A stretch of DNA of 6,497 nt from Bacteroidales bacterium (GTDB lineage Bacteria; Bacteroidota; Bacteroidia; Bacteroidales; NBLH01): the NCBI GenBank assembly GCA_029933755.1, contig JAOZNO010000225.1, forward strand, positions 1-6,497. The letters run 5' to 3'. Positions 1-6,497 of the stretch are shown one piece after another. The notes beneath the pieces were generated by a model. The model searched no databases, was not told the origin of the DNA, and worked only from the letters and a program-made list of their open reading frames with translations. Position 1 is the first letter of the stretch. Each line of letters starts with the position of its first letter. Both the position numbers and the translations under genes were made by a program.

Positions 1-1
1 C

Positions 2-2683
2 CCAGATAGTGCCTTTAAATATGCAATACTTGCACAAAACTTAAATAGTATCAACAATATTCAAAACGAAGAATTATCCATATTACTATCTGAAATTTAC
101 ATTAAAAAAAAGCAATATAAACTGGCAACTTCTTATTTACAAGATGTTTTACAATTAGCCGTTGAAGAAAATGATTCTTTTAAAATAGTTAATCTCAAAA
201 ATCGTATAGGAAGCCTTTATCTATCACTCGAAAAATATAACAAAGCCTTAAGTAAACATATTGATGCTTTGAAAATGGCAAAAAAAACTAATAATAAAAG
301 AGCAGAGGCTGATGCACTAAATTATATTGGGATTATCTTTTATCATTTAGAGAGTTATGAAGATGCTCTAATCTATTATGATAGAGCCCTGAGCATACTA
401 ATAGAAATGAAAGACACAATTGGGGTATCATATATTTATAACAATCTTGGCGAGGTTAATAAAAAACTAGGACATTATGATGAATCGCTGGATTTTCACA
501 GAAAATCACTTGAAATTAAGAGGAACAATAATTTTGTAAACGGTATTGCTATTTCATTTAATAATATTGCTGAAGTATATGAATTACAATATAATTTTGA
601 GTATGCAATTATACATTATCAAAATGCCCTAAGTTTAAGAGAGGAAATTAATGACCGAATAGGTATTATTGAATCCACAACGAAGCTGGCAAGAGTTTAC
701 AGAAAAATTAGCAAGCTTAAAAAAGCAAAAACTCTTTTGAACAAATCGCTAATACTAGTCAATAACAAAACTCCTTTAAAACTTTTATCGGATATAAACA
801 AAGAACTATCGCTAAGCTACGAAATGGAAGGGGATTATGATTCAGCATTTAAATTTTATAAAATTTACAGTGCTCTTGAAGACTCAATTACAGGAAACAG
901 ATATAACAATGAGCTTTATGAGATGCGGATAAACCTGGACAATAAGAATAAAGAGGCTCAAATAAAAAGGTTGGAAGAAGAAAAAAGAATTGAACAAAAA
1001 GCATTATCACGTCAAAAAGAAATAACCATATATGCCTACATTGCTTTGTTTATAGTGCTAATTTTAATATTACTAATATTTTGGCAATATAAACTTAGAG
1101 CAAAAATGCTGTCTAATCTACGTGAAAAAAACATTTCGCTTAAAACAACAAAAAAATCACTAATTAAGGAAAAAGCAATTATAAATTCAATTTTGGATTC
1201 AATTCCCCACCCAATTTTCTACAAAGACATTGAAGGCAACTATCTTGGAGCAAATCCTGAATTTTATAAACACACAGGTATAGATAAGAATAATCTTATT
1301 GGAAAATCAGAATTTGATTTCTATCCCGAAAAGCTTGCTCTTGAATTTGAAAAATCTGATAAAGTGATTGTTCAAAGCAAAGTTCCTTTCCAAAACCTTA
1401 ATTGGGACATCTCAGATAAAGGAAACAACGTTTTATTTGATACAATTAAATCACCTTTCCTTGACCTTGATGGCAATGTAATAGGTATTGTTGGTGTAAG
1501 TTTTGATATTACTGATCGGCATAACTTTGAGCAAGAGTTAAAAAAAGAAAAAGAAAAAGCAGAAGAAGCAGACCGGGCAAAATCAGTTTTTCTGGCTAAT
1601 ATGTCACACGAAATTCGTTCACCAATGAATGCTATAATTGGTTTTAGTGATATTTTAATTCAGAAATTACAATCAAATAAAACAGAAGTTGAATATTTGG
1701 GTTATATTAAACAAAGTGGTAATAGTTTATTAAGCCTTATTGATGATATTATAGATATTGCTAAAATTGAAGCAGGTCAGCTTAAACTTAGAAAAGATCC
1801 ATTTGGTTTAAACAACCTCATGAATGAATTACTTGTTTCGTTTCAAACCATTGTCTCGCAATTAGAAAAAGACAATATCTCCATTAAGCTAAACATTCCT
1901 GATGATTCAGACAATCTGGGTTTAAACTCTGATGAGATGCGCTTAAAACAGGTTTTAACAAATTTTTTAAGTAATGCTGTTAAATTTACTGATAAAGGAG
2001 TAATTGAATTTGGCTATCAATTACTTCCCAATAACGAAATTTTATTCTATACGAAAGATACAGGAATAGGCATATCCAAAGAGCAACAGGATGTTATTTT
2101 CAAAAGGTTTGGACAAGTAGAAGATACGTATACAAGAAATTATAAAGGTACTGGTTTGGGCTTAGCAATTTCGCAAAGCATCATAAATTTACTTGGTGGT
2201 GAAATATGGGTAGATTCGGAACAAAACAAAGGCTCTAACTTTTATTTTAAGATACCAGCTGATATTATGCACAATCAAAATATGAGTAAAGCACTAGTCC
2301 AATACGATCATTTTGATTGGAATAGCAAAATAATTTTGATAGTTGAAGATGATGAAATGAGCTCTAAACTACTAAAATCAATACTAGAAGACAGCTCTGC
2401 AAAGATTTTAGTCGTTAAGAATGGACAAGCGGCAATAGATTTAGTTAAAAAGCAGAATCTTGATCTAATATTAATGGATATTCAATTACCTGAACTAAAT
2501 GGATTTGAGGCAACAAAAAAAATAAAAAGTATAAAAGAAGAACTACCGATTATAGCAGTTTCAGCCTATGCAATGCAAGAGGAAATTGATAAATCTAAAG
2601 AGTTTGGATGCGATCTATTTATAAGTAAGCCACTTGATATTAATTACTTATTAAATAAAATGGATGAATATCTAAATACTTAG
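2..2683 (+). CDS. TPR-containing hybrid sensor histidine kinase (5' partial)
   Basis: The frame is open from position 2, so the N-terminus lies outside the window; TTG 269 or ATG 275 inside the TPR region is not the real start. Numbering the first visible codon as 1 (893 residues visible), about seven complete TPR-like repeats plus a partial one fill residues 1-295. A charged coiled coil follows, then one transmembrane helix (about 342-362). Next come a second coiled coil, a PAS domain (about 395-507), and HisKA with phospho-acceptor His536 in an SHEIRSPMN H-box. HATPase_c has N-box Asn658, DTGIGI from 686 and GTGLGL 716-721. The C-terminal receiver has acidic residues 782-784, phospho-acceptor Asp826, Ser854 and Lys876. 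All catalytic motifs look intact. By family analogy the TPRs are extracytoplasmic, autophosphorylation is cytoplasmic, and phosphate moves His to Asp. No HPt domain or DNA-binding output is present, so a separate partner is needed. The signal sensed is unknown. Confidence 0.95.
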   Translation, partial: PDSAFKYAILAQNLNSINNIQNEELSILLSEIYIKKKQYKLATSYLQDVLQLAVEENDSFKIVNLKNRIGSLYLSLEKYNKALSKHIDALKMAKKTNNKRAEADALNYIGIIFYHLESYEDALIYYDRALSILIEMKDTIGVSYIYNNLGEVNKKLGHYDESLDFHRKSLEIKRNNNFVNGIAISFNNIAEVYELQYNFEYAIIHYQNALSLREEINDRIGIIESTTKLARVYRKISKLKKAKTLLNKSLILVNNKTPLKLLSDINKELSLSYEMEGDYDSAFKFYKIYSALEDSITGNRYNNELYEMRINLDNKNKEAQIKRLEEEKRIEQKALSRQKEITIYAYIALFIVLILILLIFWQYKLRAKMLSNLREKNISLKTTKKSLIKEKAIINSILDSIPHPIFYKDIEGNYLGANPEFYKHTGIDKNNLIGKSEFDFYPEKLALEFEKSDKVIVQSKVPFQNLNWDISDKGNNVLFDTIKSPFLDLDGNVIGIVGVSFDITDRHNFEQELKKEKEKAEEADRAKSVFLANMSHEIRSPMNAIIGFSDILIQKLQSNKTEVEYLGYIKQSGNSLLSLIDDIIDIAKIEAGQLKLRKDPFGLNNLMNELLVSFQTIVSQLEKDNISIKLNIPDDSDNLGLNSDEMRLKQVLTNFLSNAVKFTDKGVIEFGYQLLPNNEILFYTKDTGIGISKEQQDVIFKRFGQVEDTYTRNYKGTGLGLAISQSIINLLGGEIWVDSEQNKGSNFYFKIPADIMHNQNMSKALVQYDHFDWNSKIILIVEDDEMSSKLLKSILEDSSAKILVVKNGQAAIDLVKKQNLDLILMDIQLPELNGFEATKKIKSIKEELPIIAVSAYAMQEEIDKSKEFGCDLFISKPLDINYLLNKMDEYLNT

Positions 2684-2986
2684 AGTTTAAATGTCATTTT
2701 TTTTGTAATAATTTATTTTTTTACATTTTGATAAAAGTCAGTAATTCTCAGTGTTCAGTCGGCAACTTTCTTGTAGTACAGCATCTTTTCTGCCTACTGA
2801 GAACTGCGTACTCTCTAACAAATTAACAAGAAACCTTACTTAAATGAATATTCTCAACTTTATAGACACGCACTACTTAGAATATAAGCAAAAATTAACT
2901 TATCCATGATTTTTCACTTTTTGAGCTTTGAAATTATGTATTTGCTTAATTAATTATTAATTTCGTTTGTTTTTAACTTATTAATT
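2684..2986. other. intergenic region between kinase and membrane-protein gene
   Basis: This 303-bp gap is AT-rich and has no convincing gene. It opens with T-rich sequence (a run of eight T at 2697-2704 and one of seven T at 2716-2722) and a weak AT-only hairpin, which is not a good intrinsic terminator. A structured repeat occupies about 2739-2816 and is listed separately. The last 170 bp are AT-rich up to the start codon at 2987. I looked for the Bacteroidota promoter consensus (TTTG near -33, TAnnTTTG near -7) and found no exact match, only loose TTTG occurrences. The gap is long enough to hold a promoter for the downstream genes, but I cannot point to one. Confidence 0.6.
2739..2816. repeat. 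intergenic inverted repeat of ACTGNNN heptamers
   Basis: TTCTCAGT at 2745-2752 is the exact reverse complement of ACTGAGAA at 2796-2803; with one mismatch and one G-T pair the match extends outward to 2741 and 2807. A competing inner stem pairs 2754-2764 with 2791-2801 (one mismatch, one wobble), leaving a 26-nt loop. The right arm reads as three consecutive heptamers, ACTGAGA, ACTGCGT and ACTCTCT (2796-2816). The left arm reads, on the minus strand, as ACTGAAC and ACTGAGA (2746-2759). Its GC content is visibly higher than the flanking AT-rich DNA. It looks like a dispersed intergenic repeat unit, but copy number elsewhere in the genome cannot be seen here. It could also form RNA structure in a read-through transcript. 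Confidence 0.55.
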
Positions 2987-3766
2987 ATGGTTGACGGAAT
3001 AAACCAATTATTAGCTGAAGAAAATGTACGGAAATTTAATCCCAACCCTATAACGCTTTCCTTTCGGGGTGAAGAAAGTGAACTTGAATATCATTTTTTA
3101 TTTGAGTATGCTGCAAAATCTCTAAATCAACTTCGATTTGCTCTATTCTCAGCTTTAATTATCTATTCTCTATTTGGAATTCTCGATATTGCATTAATAC
3201 CTGATTATGCAAATAAATTTTGGACAATCCGCTATTTAATAATTACACCGGTATTACTTGGTTTATTGATTTTTAGCTTTTCAAATTACTTTAAAAAAAT
3301 TATGCAGCTTATATCTGCCGTTTTAGTTATTACAACTGCTTGTGGGGTATTAGGTATGATGTGGCTAGCTCCAGCTGATTTAAGCAACTACTATTTCCCG
3401 GGAATAACTCTGATATTAGTAATGAATTATGGCTTTATCAAAGAGCGATTTATTTGGGCAAGTTTTGCGGGAATAATTATAGTAAGCTTATATATTATAT
3501 TGTCGTTTAGTGTTTTCAGCACTCCTTTTCTATTAAATATTATAAATAGTTTCTTCCTTGTTTTTGTCAATATTATAGGAATGTATATTGCCTATAATTT
3601 AGAATTAAACGCCAGAAAAGAATATTTCTCGAAGCAATTACTACAAATTGAACGCTCTAAATTAAAAACCTTAAGTTCCAGACTAGAGGCTAAGGTAAAA
3701 GATAAATCTGCTCAAATTGGCAATCTGAACAAAGAAATTCAAAAAGAAATGGGAAAGAATTCTTAA
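2987..3766 (+). CDS. six-helix membrane sensor-like protein lacking an output domain
   Basis: This 259-residue protein has a soluble N-terminus (1-48), then about six hydrophobic helices (about 51-71, 83-98, 105-127, 135-151, 155-177 and 181-205). It ends in a charged, coiled-coil-like tail (206-256) containing LEAKVKDKSAQIGNLNKEI, which resembles the linker that usually joins a membrane sensor to a histidine kinase, cyclase or GGDEF domain. From memory of the family, similar N-terminal six-helix modules (MASE-like) occur in class III adenylate cyclases and hybrid kinases. Here the protein ends at that linker, and no kinase or cyclase motif follows in any frame before the next gene 50 bp away. 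ATG 2987 is the first usable start after an in-frame TAA at 2951; there is no Shine-Dalgarno sequence, as is usual in Bacteroidota. It is probably an inner-membrane protein. It may act through dimerisation with a partner or be a degenerate remnant; its function is unknown. Confidence 0.85.
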   Translation: MVDGINQLLAEENVRKFNPNPITLSFRGEESELEYHFLFEYAAKSLNQLRFALFSALIIYSLFGILDIALIPDYANKFWTIRYLIITPVLLGLLIFSFSNYFKKIMQLISAVLVITTACGVLGMMWLAPADLSNYYFPGITLILVMNYGFIKERFIWASFAGIIIVSLYIILSFSVFSTPFLLNIINSFFLVFVNIIGMYIAYNLELNARKEYFSKQLLQIERSKLKTLSSRLEAKVKDKSAQIGNLNKEIQKEMGKNS

Positions 3767-3816
3767 TTTTAACAGAGATATAAACTTGAAAAATTTACTA
3801 ATTAAATTATTTTAGC

Positions 3817-6234
3817 ATGAAACTAATGAAAAAAATTCTAGTAATTATATTTTTTGTAATTGTACTATTATTGATAGGTGGATACATCTTTATTAATCAC
3901 ATTGCAACAAAAGGAATTCCTGATTATTCTACTGATATTCAGATAAAAGGCTTAAAGGATAAAGTTACCATCTATCGTGATGGTTTTGCTGTACCACATA
4001 TTTATGCTAAAAACGACGAAGATTTATACCGTGCTACCGGATATGTGCTGGCGCAAGATAGGTTGTGGCAAATGGATTTACTTAGAAGAGTAACACAAGG
4101 CAGGCTTTCTGAAATTTTTGGTGAAGATATGATTAATGCAGACCAGCTATTAAGATCTTTAAGAATACCTGAAAAATCAAAAACCGTTATTGGTAAAACT
4201 AATAAGAAAATTGTTTTAGCACTTGAAGCTTTCGCCGATGGGGTAAATCAATATATTGAGGAGAATATGTCTAATTTACCCCCTGAATTTACTATATTAG
4301 GATATGAGCCTGAACTATGGAAGATTGAACATTCTGTTAACCTGATTGGATATATGGCTTGGGACTTGAGCTCACCGGCATGGGGTGCCGAAATAATACT
4401 TCATAAACTTAGCCAAAAGGTAGATTCAGTCAAATTTGCTGAATTATTACCTGACTTAAGCTTGCATACTACTTTTGTTTACCCTGATAATAATACAGAC
4501 TCACTTGAAATAAATATGCGTTCAGAATTACTATCGCAAAGTAGTAAAATTGAAAAATTAGGCTTGGATATTTTTGGTGGCAGTAACAATTGGGCAGTTA
4601 GTGGAAAAAAAAGCGCCACAGGTAAACCATTATTGTCCAACGATATGCACTTAGGTTTTGGTGCTCCAGGTATATGGTATCAAATACACCAACATGTTAA
4701 AGGAAGCTTAAATGTTACGGGTGTTTTATTGCCGGGTGCACCATTTATAATTGATGGTCATAATGAGCATATTGCATGGGGTATGACGAATGTAAGTGTA
4801 GATAATATTGATTTCTATATTGAAACGATTAATCCTGAAAATGAAAACCAGTATAAGCTAAATGGAGAATGGAAAGATTTAGAAATCCGAAAAGAAACAA
4901 TTAAAATAAAAGGTGGTGAGTCTGTAGAAAAAACAACCCGTTTTACACATCGTGGACCAATTATTTCAAAATTTAAAAAACTTGAAAATAAAGTGGTTTC
5001 AATGCGATGGTCTGGCAATGATTATAGTAATGAACTTCGCTCAGTCTATCTGCTTGACCGGGCAACTAACTGGACTGAATTTAAAGATGCTTTAAGTTCT
5101 TTTATAGCACTGGGACAAAATGTTAATTATGCTGATATTGAAGGGAATATTGGTTTACAAGCTGCTGTTGGCGTTCCGATTAGGAATGGTGATCCAAAAA
5201 TGCTTTTTCCCGGTGAAACTACAGAATATGATTGGAAAGGATACGTACCTTTTGACTCACTCCCTTATGAATATAATCCAGAACGTGGATATGTTTCATC
5301 TGCAAATAACAAAACAGTAGCTAACGATCACCCTTACTATATAAGTTACTGGTTTGCCCAACCAAACCGCATTGATCGAATTCGTGAAATGCTTGAAGCA
5401 AAAGATAAACTATCAATTGATGATTTTAAAGCAATGCTAGCTGATAGAACATCGAAATTACCTGAAAAATTATTACCACAAATTATTAAGGAACTTGAAA
5501 AAGAGGAAAACTTTACAAAAATTCAAACTGAATCTTTTGAATTAATAAAAGACTGGGATTACAATATGAAAGCGAACAGTGCATCGGCTGCAATTTTTGA
5601 GTATTTCTACATTTGTTTTGTTAAAAATACCACAATTGATGAGATAGGGGCAGAACTCTATCCTGATTTTCAAGGAAACAAAGCATTGGTACAAAACATG
5701 ATTGCACAACTATTTCAAAACCAGGAAAGTTTATGGTTTGATGATATTAATACTAAAGATAAAAAAGAAAATTTTACGGATATTGTTATTAAAAGCTTTA
5801 CTGATGCTACTGACTCTTTACATACAAAACTTGGTGGAAGTCCGAAGTATTGGGAATGGGGAAAAGTTCATACATTTACAATTAAGCATCCTTTGGGTAA
5901 AGTAAATATATTAAATACATTTTTCAAACTGAACAAAGGGCCATTTCCTGTTCCGGGAAGTAACCATACAGTCTCACCTTACGCATACAGTTACAACAAC
6001 TTATTTATGGTAAACCATGGTGCATCAGAACGTCATATATTTTCTACTGCTGACTGGAATGAATCATTAACTATTATCCCAACCGGCATAAGTGGTATTC
6101 CTGCAAGTGATTTTTATTGTGACCAAACCAGGTTATATATTCAAGATAAATACCATAGTGATTATTTCGATAAAAAGAATATTGAAAAAGTAAGTAAGTT
6201 TAAAATGAACCTGTTGCCGGTTAAGGGAAATTAA
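3817..6234 (+). CDS. penicillin acylase family protein (membrane-anchored Ntn hydrolase)
   Basis: This complete 805-residue precursor has the usual length for the family. A hydrophobic segment at 7-28 without a lipobox Cys serves as signal anchor or signal peptide, so the enzyme should act in the periplasm. The alpha-chain region (about 30-255) includes the typical YVLAQDRLWQMDLLRR stretch (76-91). Autocleavage is expected at Gly255-Ser256 in GGSNNW, making Ser256 (codon 4582-4584) the N-terminal nucleophile of a 550-residue beta chain. His278 is beta-position 23, as in cephalosporin and acyl-homoserine-lactone acylases, where penicillin G acylase has Gln. By alignment from memory, Asn325 and Asn497 fit the oxyanion-hole positions, Arg518 matches Arg263-beta, and Asp329/Asp332 match the calcium ligands. 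The C-terminus keeps the SGIPASDFYCDQ block. It hydrolyses an amide bond of an acylated substrate; the substrate (beta-lactam, homoserine lactone, lipopeptide or other) cannot be read from sequence. It is possibly cotranscribed with the upstream membrane protein. Confidence 0.95.
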   Translation: MKLMKKILVIIFFVIVLLLIGGYIFINHIATKGIPDYSTDIQIKGLKDKVTIYRDGFAVPHIYAKNDEDLYRATGYVLAQDRLWQMDLLRRVTQGRLSEIFGEDMINADQLLRSLRIPEKSKTVIGKTNKKIVLALEAFADGVNQYIEENMSNLPPEFTILGYEPELWKIEHSVNLIGYMAWDLSSPAWGAEIILHKLSQKVDSVKFAELLPDLSLHTTFVYPDNNTDSLEINMRSELLSQSSKIEKLGLDIFGGSNNWAVSGKKSATGKPLLSNDMHLGFGAPGIWYQIHQHVKGSLNVTGVLLPGAPFIIDGHNEHIAWGMTNVSVDNIDFYIETINPENENQYKLNGEWKDLEIRKETIKIKGGESVEKTTRFTHRGPIISKFKKLENKVVSMRWSGNDYSNELRSVYLLDRATNWTEFKDALSSFIALGQNVNYADIEGNIGLQAAVGVPIRNGDPKMLFPGETTEYDWKGYVPFDSLPYEYNPERGYVSSANNKTVANDHPYYISYWFAQPNRIDRIREMLEAKDKLSIDDFKAMLADRTSKLPEKLLPQIIKELEKEENFTKIQTESFELIKDWDYNMKANSASAAIFEYFYICFVKNTTIDEIGAELYPDFQGNKALVQNMIAQLFQNQESLWFDDINTKDKKENFTDIVIKSFTDATDSLHTKLGGSPKYWEWGKVHTFTIKHPLGKVNILNTFFKLNKGPFPVPGSNHTVSPYAYSYNNLFMVNHGASERHIFSTADWNESLTIIPTGISGIPASDFYCDQTRLYIQDKYHSDYFDKKNIEKVSKFKMNLLPVKGN

Positions 6235-6254
6235 AGTGGCTATAGTATAAACCA

Positions 6255-6405
6255 TTGTGGGTAAAAGTTTAAAGAATAGTCTACAGATGACGCAAATGAA
6301 CACAGATAAACACTCACATTAAATCTGTGTTAATCTGAGATAATCTGCGGATAAACAATGACAGGCAACTAAAGTAAGTTTCCTTGCTAAAACTAAAACC
6401 CACAA
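6255..6405. repeat. outer inverted arms flanking the decamer repeat
   Basis: TTGTGGGT at 6255-6262 is the exact reverse complement of ACCCACAA at 6398-6405. Extended inward, 6255-6270 and 6390-6405 match at 13 of 16 positions. The arms enclose the CAGAT/ATCTG hairpin, giving a nested symmetrical unit of about 150 bp. This could mark the ends of a dispersed non-coding element, or could be chance in AT-rich DNA. No target-site duplication is obvious. Confidence 0.3.
6282..6352. repeat. CAGAT/ATCTG decamer repeat forming an imperfect hairpin
   Basis: The right half is three consecutive 10-nt units each starting ATCTG: ATCTGTGTTA (6323-6332), ATCTGAGATA (6333-6342) and ATCTGCGGAT (6343-6352). 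The left half carries the inverse motif with similar spacing: CAGATGACG (6284-6292), CAAATGAACA (6293-6302) and CAGATAAACA (6303-6312). AACACAGAT (6299-6307) pairs perfectly with ATCTGTGTT (6323-6331) around a 15-nt loop, and the outer CAGAT (6284-6288) pairs with ATCTG (6343-6347). Similar CACAGATTA/TAATCTGTG-type degenerate repeats are, from memory, scattered between genes in many Bacteroidota and other genomes. Their role is not established. It could limit read-through or stabilise the 3' end of the acylase mRNA, but no T-run follows. Confidence 0.65.
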
Positions 6406-6497
6406 AATGTTATATCACAGCCATTAAAATTTAGTCTGATTAATTATGCTACGCATGAGCTAAAGGTTTATAAACTCATTAGACACTCAATTAATTA

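Larger units (their letters stand above)
6235..6497. other. non-coding region downstream of the acylase gene
   Basis: No supportable gene lies in these 263 bp up to the window edge. They contain the CAGAT/ATCTG repeat hairpin (6282-6352), outer inverted arms (6255-6270 and 6390-6405), a small hairpin (GGCAACT 6364-6370 with AGTTTCC 6377-6383, one mismatch), and a 10-bp perfect palindrome GTTTATAAAC at 6466-6475. ATTAATTA occurs at 6439-6446 and again at 6490-6497. None of the hairpins is followed by a T-run, so no classical terminator for the acylase gene is evident. Confidence 0.6.

Noticed and set aside
2689..2728. T-rich stretch with weak stems (AAATGT/ACATTT; 2705-2711 with 2718-2724) as a terminator of the kinase gene
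   Set aside because: The stems are all or nearly all A-T with a mismatch or a large loop, too weak for an intrinsic terminator; chance pairing is likely in such AT-rich DNA.
2844..2909. A 21-codon ATG-to-TGA frame in the intergenic gap
   Set aside because: It is very short, has no ribosome-binding context or recognisable motif, and is expected by chance.
4815..5018. A 67-codon minus-strand open frame
   Set aside because: It lies wholly inside the well-supported acylase gene and has no independent evidence, so it is a shadow of that gene.
5120..5320. A 66-codon + strand open frame
   Set aside because: It overlaps the acylase coding sequence in another frame and resembles no family.
5702..5905. 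A 67-codon + strand open frame
   Set aside because: It is an out-of-frame overlap with the acylase gene; its Leu/Ile/Lys-rich composition is a frame-shift artefact.
6282..6352. CRISPR-like array from the repeated CAGAT/ATCTG units
   Set aside because: The units are only 10 nt, degenerate, partly inverted and have no spacers, so this is not a CRISPR array.
6364..6383. GGCAACT/AGTTTCC hairpin as a terminator of the acylase gene
   Set aside because: The stem has a mismatch and is not followed by a T-run; it also lies 130 bp beyond the stop codon.

Overview
The window is AT-rich, has no Shine-Dalgarno sequences ahead of its start codons, and carries a TPR-sensor hybrid histidine kinase of a kind common in Bacteroidota. 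A marine or gut-type member of Bacteroidota (Bacteroidales/Marinilabiliales/Cytophagales-like) is the most likely source. This rests on gene style and base composition, not on a phylogenetic marker.

Layout: three genes lie on the + strand. (1) Positions 2-2683 hold the 3' part of a large hybrid sensor histidine kinase: TPR array, one transmembrane helix, PAS, HisKA, HATPase and receiver. Its frame is open to the left edge of the window, so the true N-terminus is missing. (2) Positions 2684-2986 are a 303-bp gap containing a hairpin-forming repeat built from ACTGNNN heptamers. (3) Positions 2987-3766 encode a six-helix membrane protein that looks like the sensor half of a signalling enzyme (cyclase or kinase). 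It stops just after the coiled-coil linker, where the output domain would normally begin. (4) After a 50-bp gap, positions 3817-6234 encode a complete, membrane-anchored penicillin-acylase-family Ntn hydrolase with its autoprocessing and catalytic residues intact. (5) Positions 6235-6497 are non-coding and contain a second, different repeat: CAGAT/ATCTG units about 10 nt apart, arranged as an imperfect hairpin and flanked by longer inverted arms.

How the genes relate: the kinase is separated from the other two by 303 bp and is probably its own transcription unit. The six-helix protein and the acylase are close enough (50 bp, same strand) to be cotranscribed. That would pair an output-less membrane sensor with an extracytoplasmic amidase. 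A functional link among the three (for example sensing and hydrolysing an acylated signal or peptide) is speculation. Nothing in the window is a clear, self-contained novel system. The best leads are the output-less sensor and the two structured intergenic repeats.
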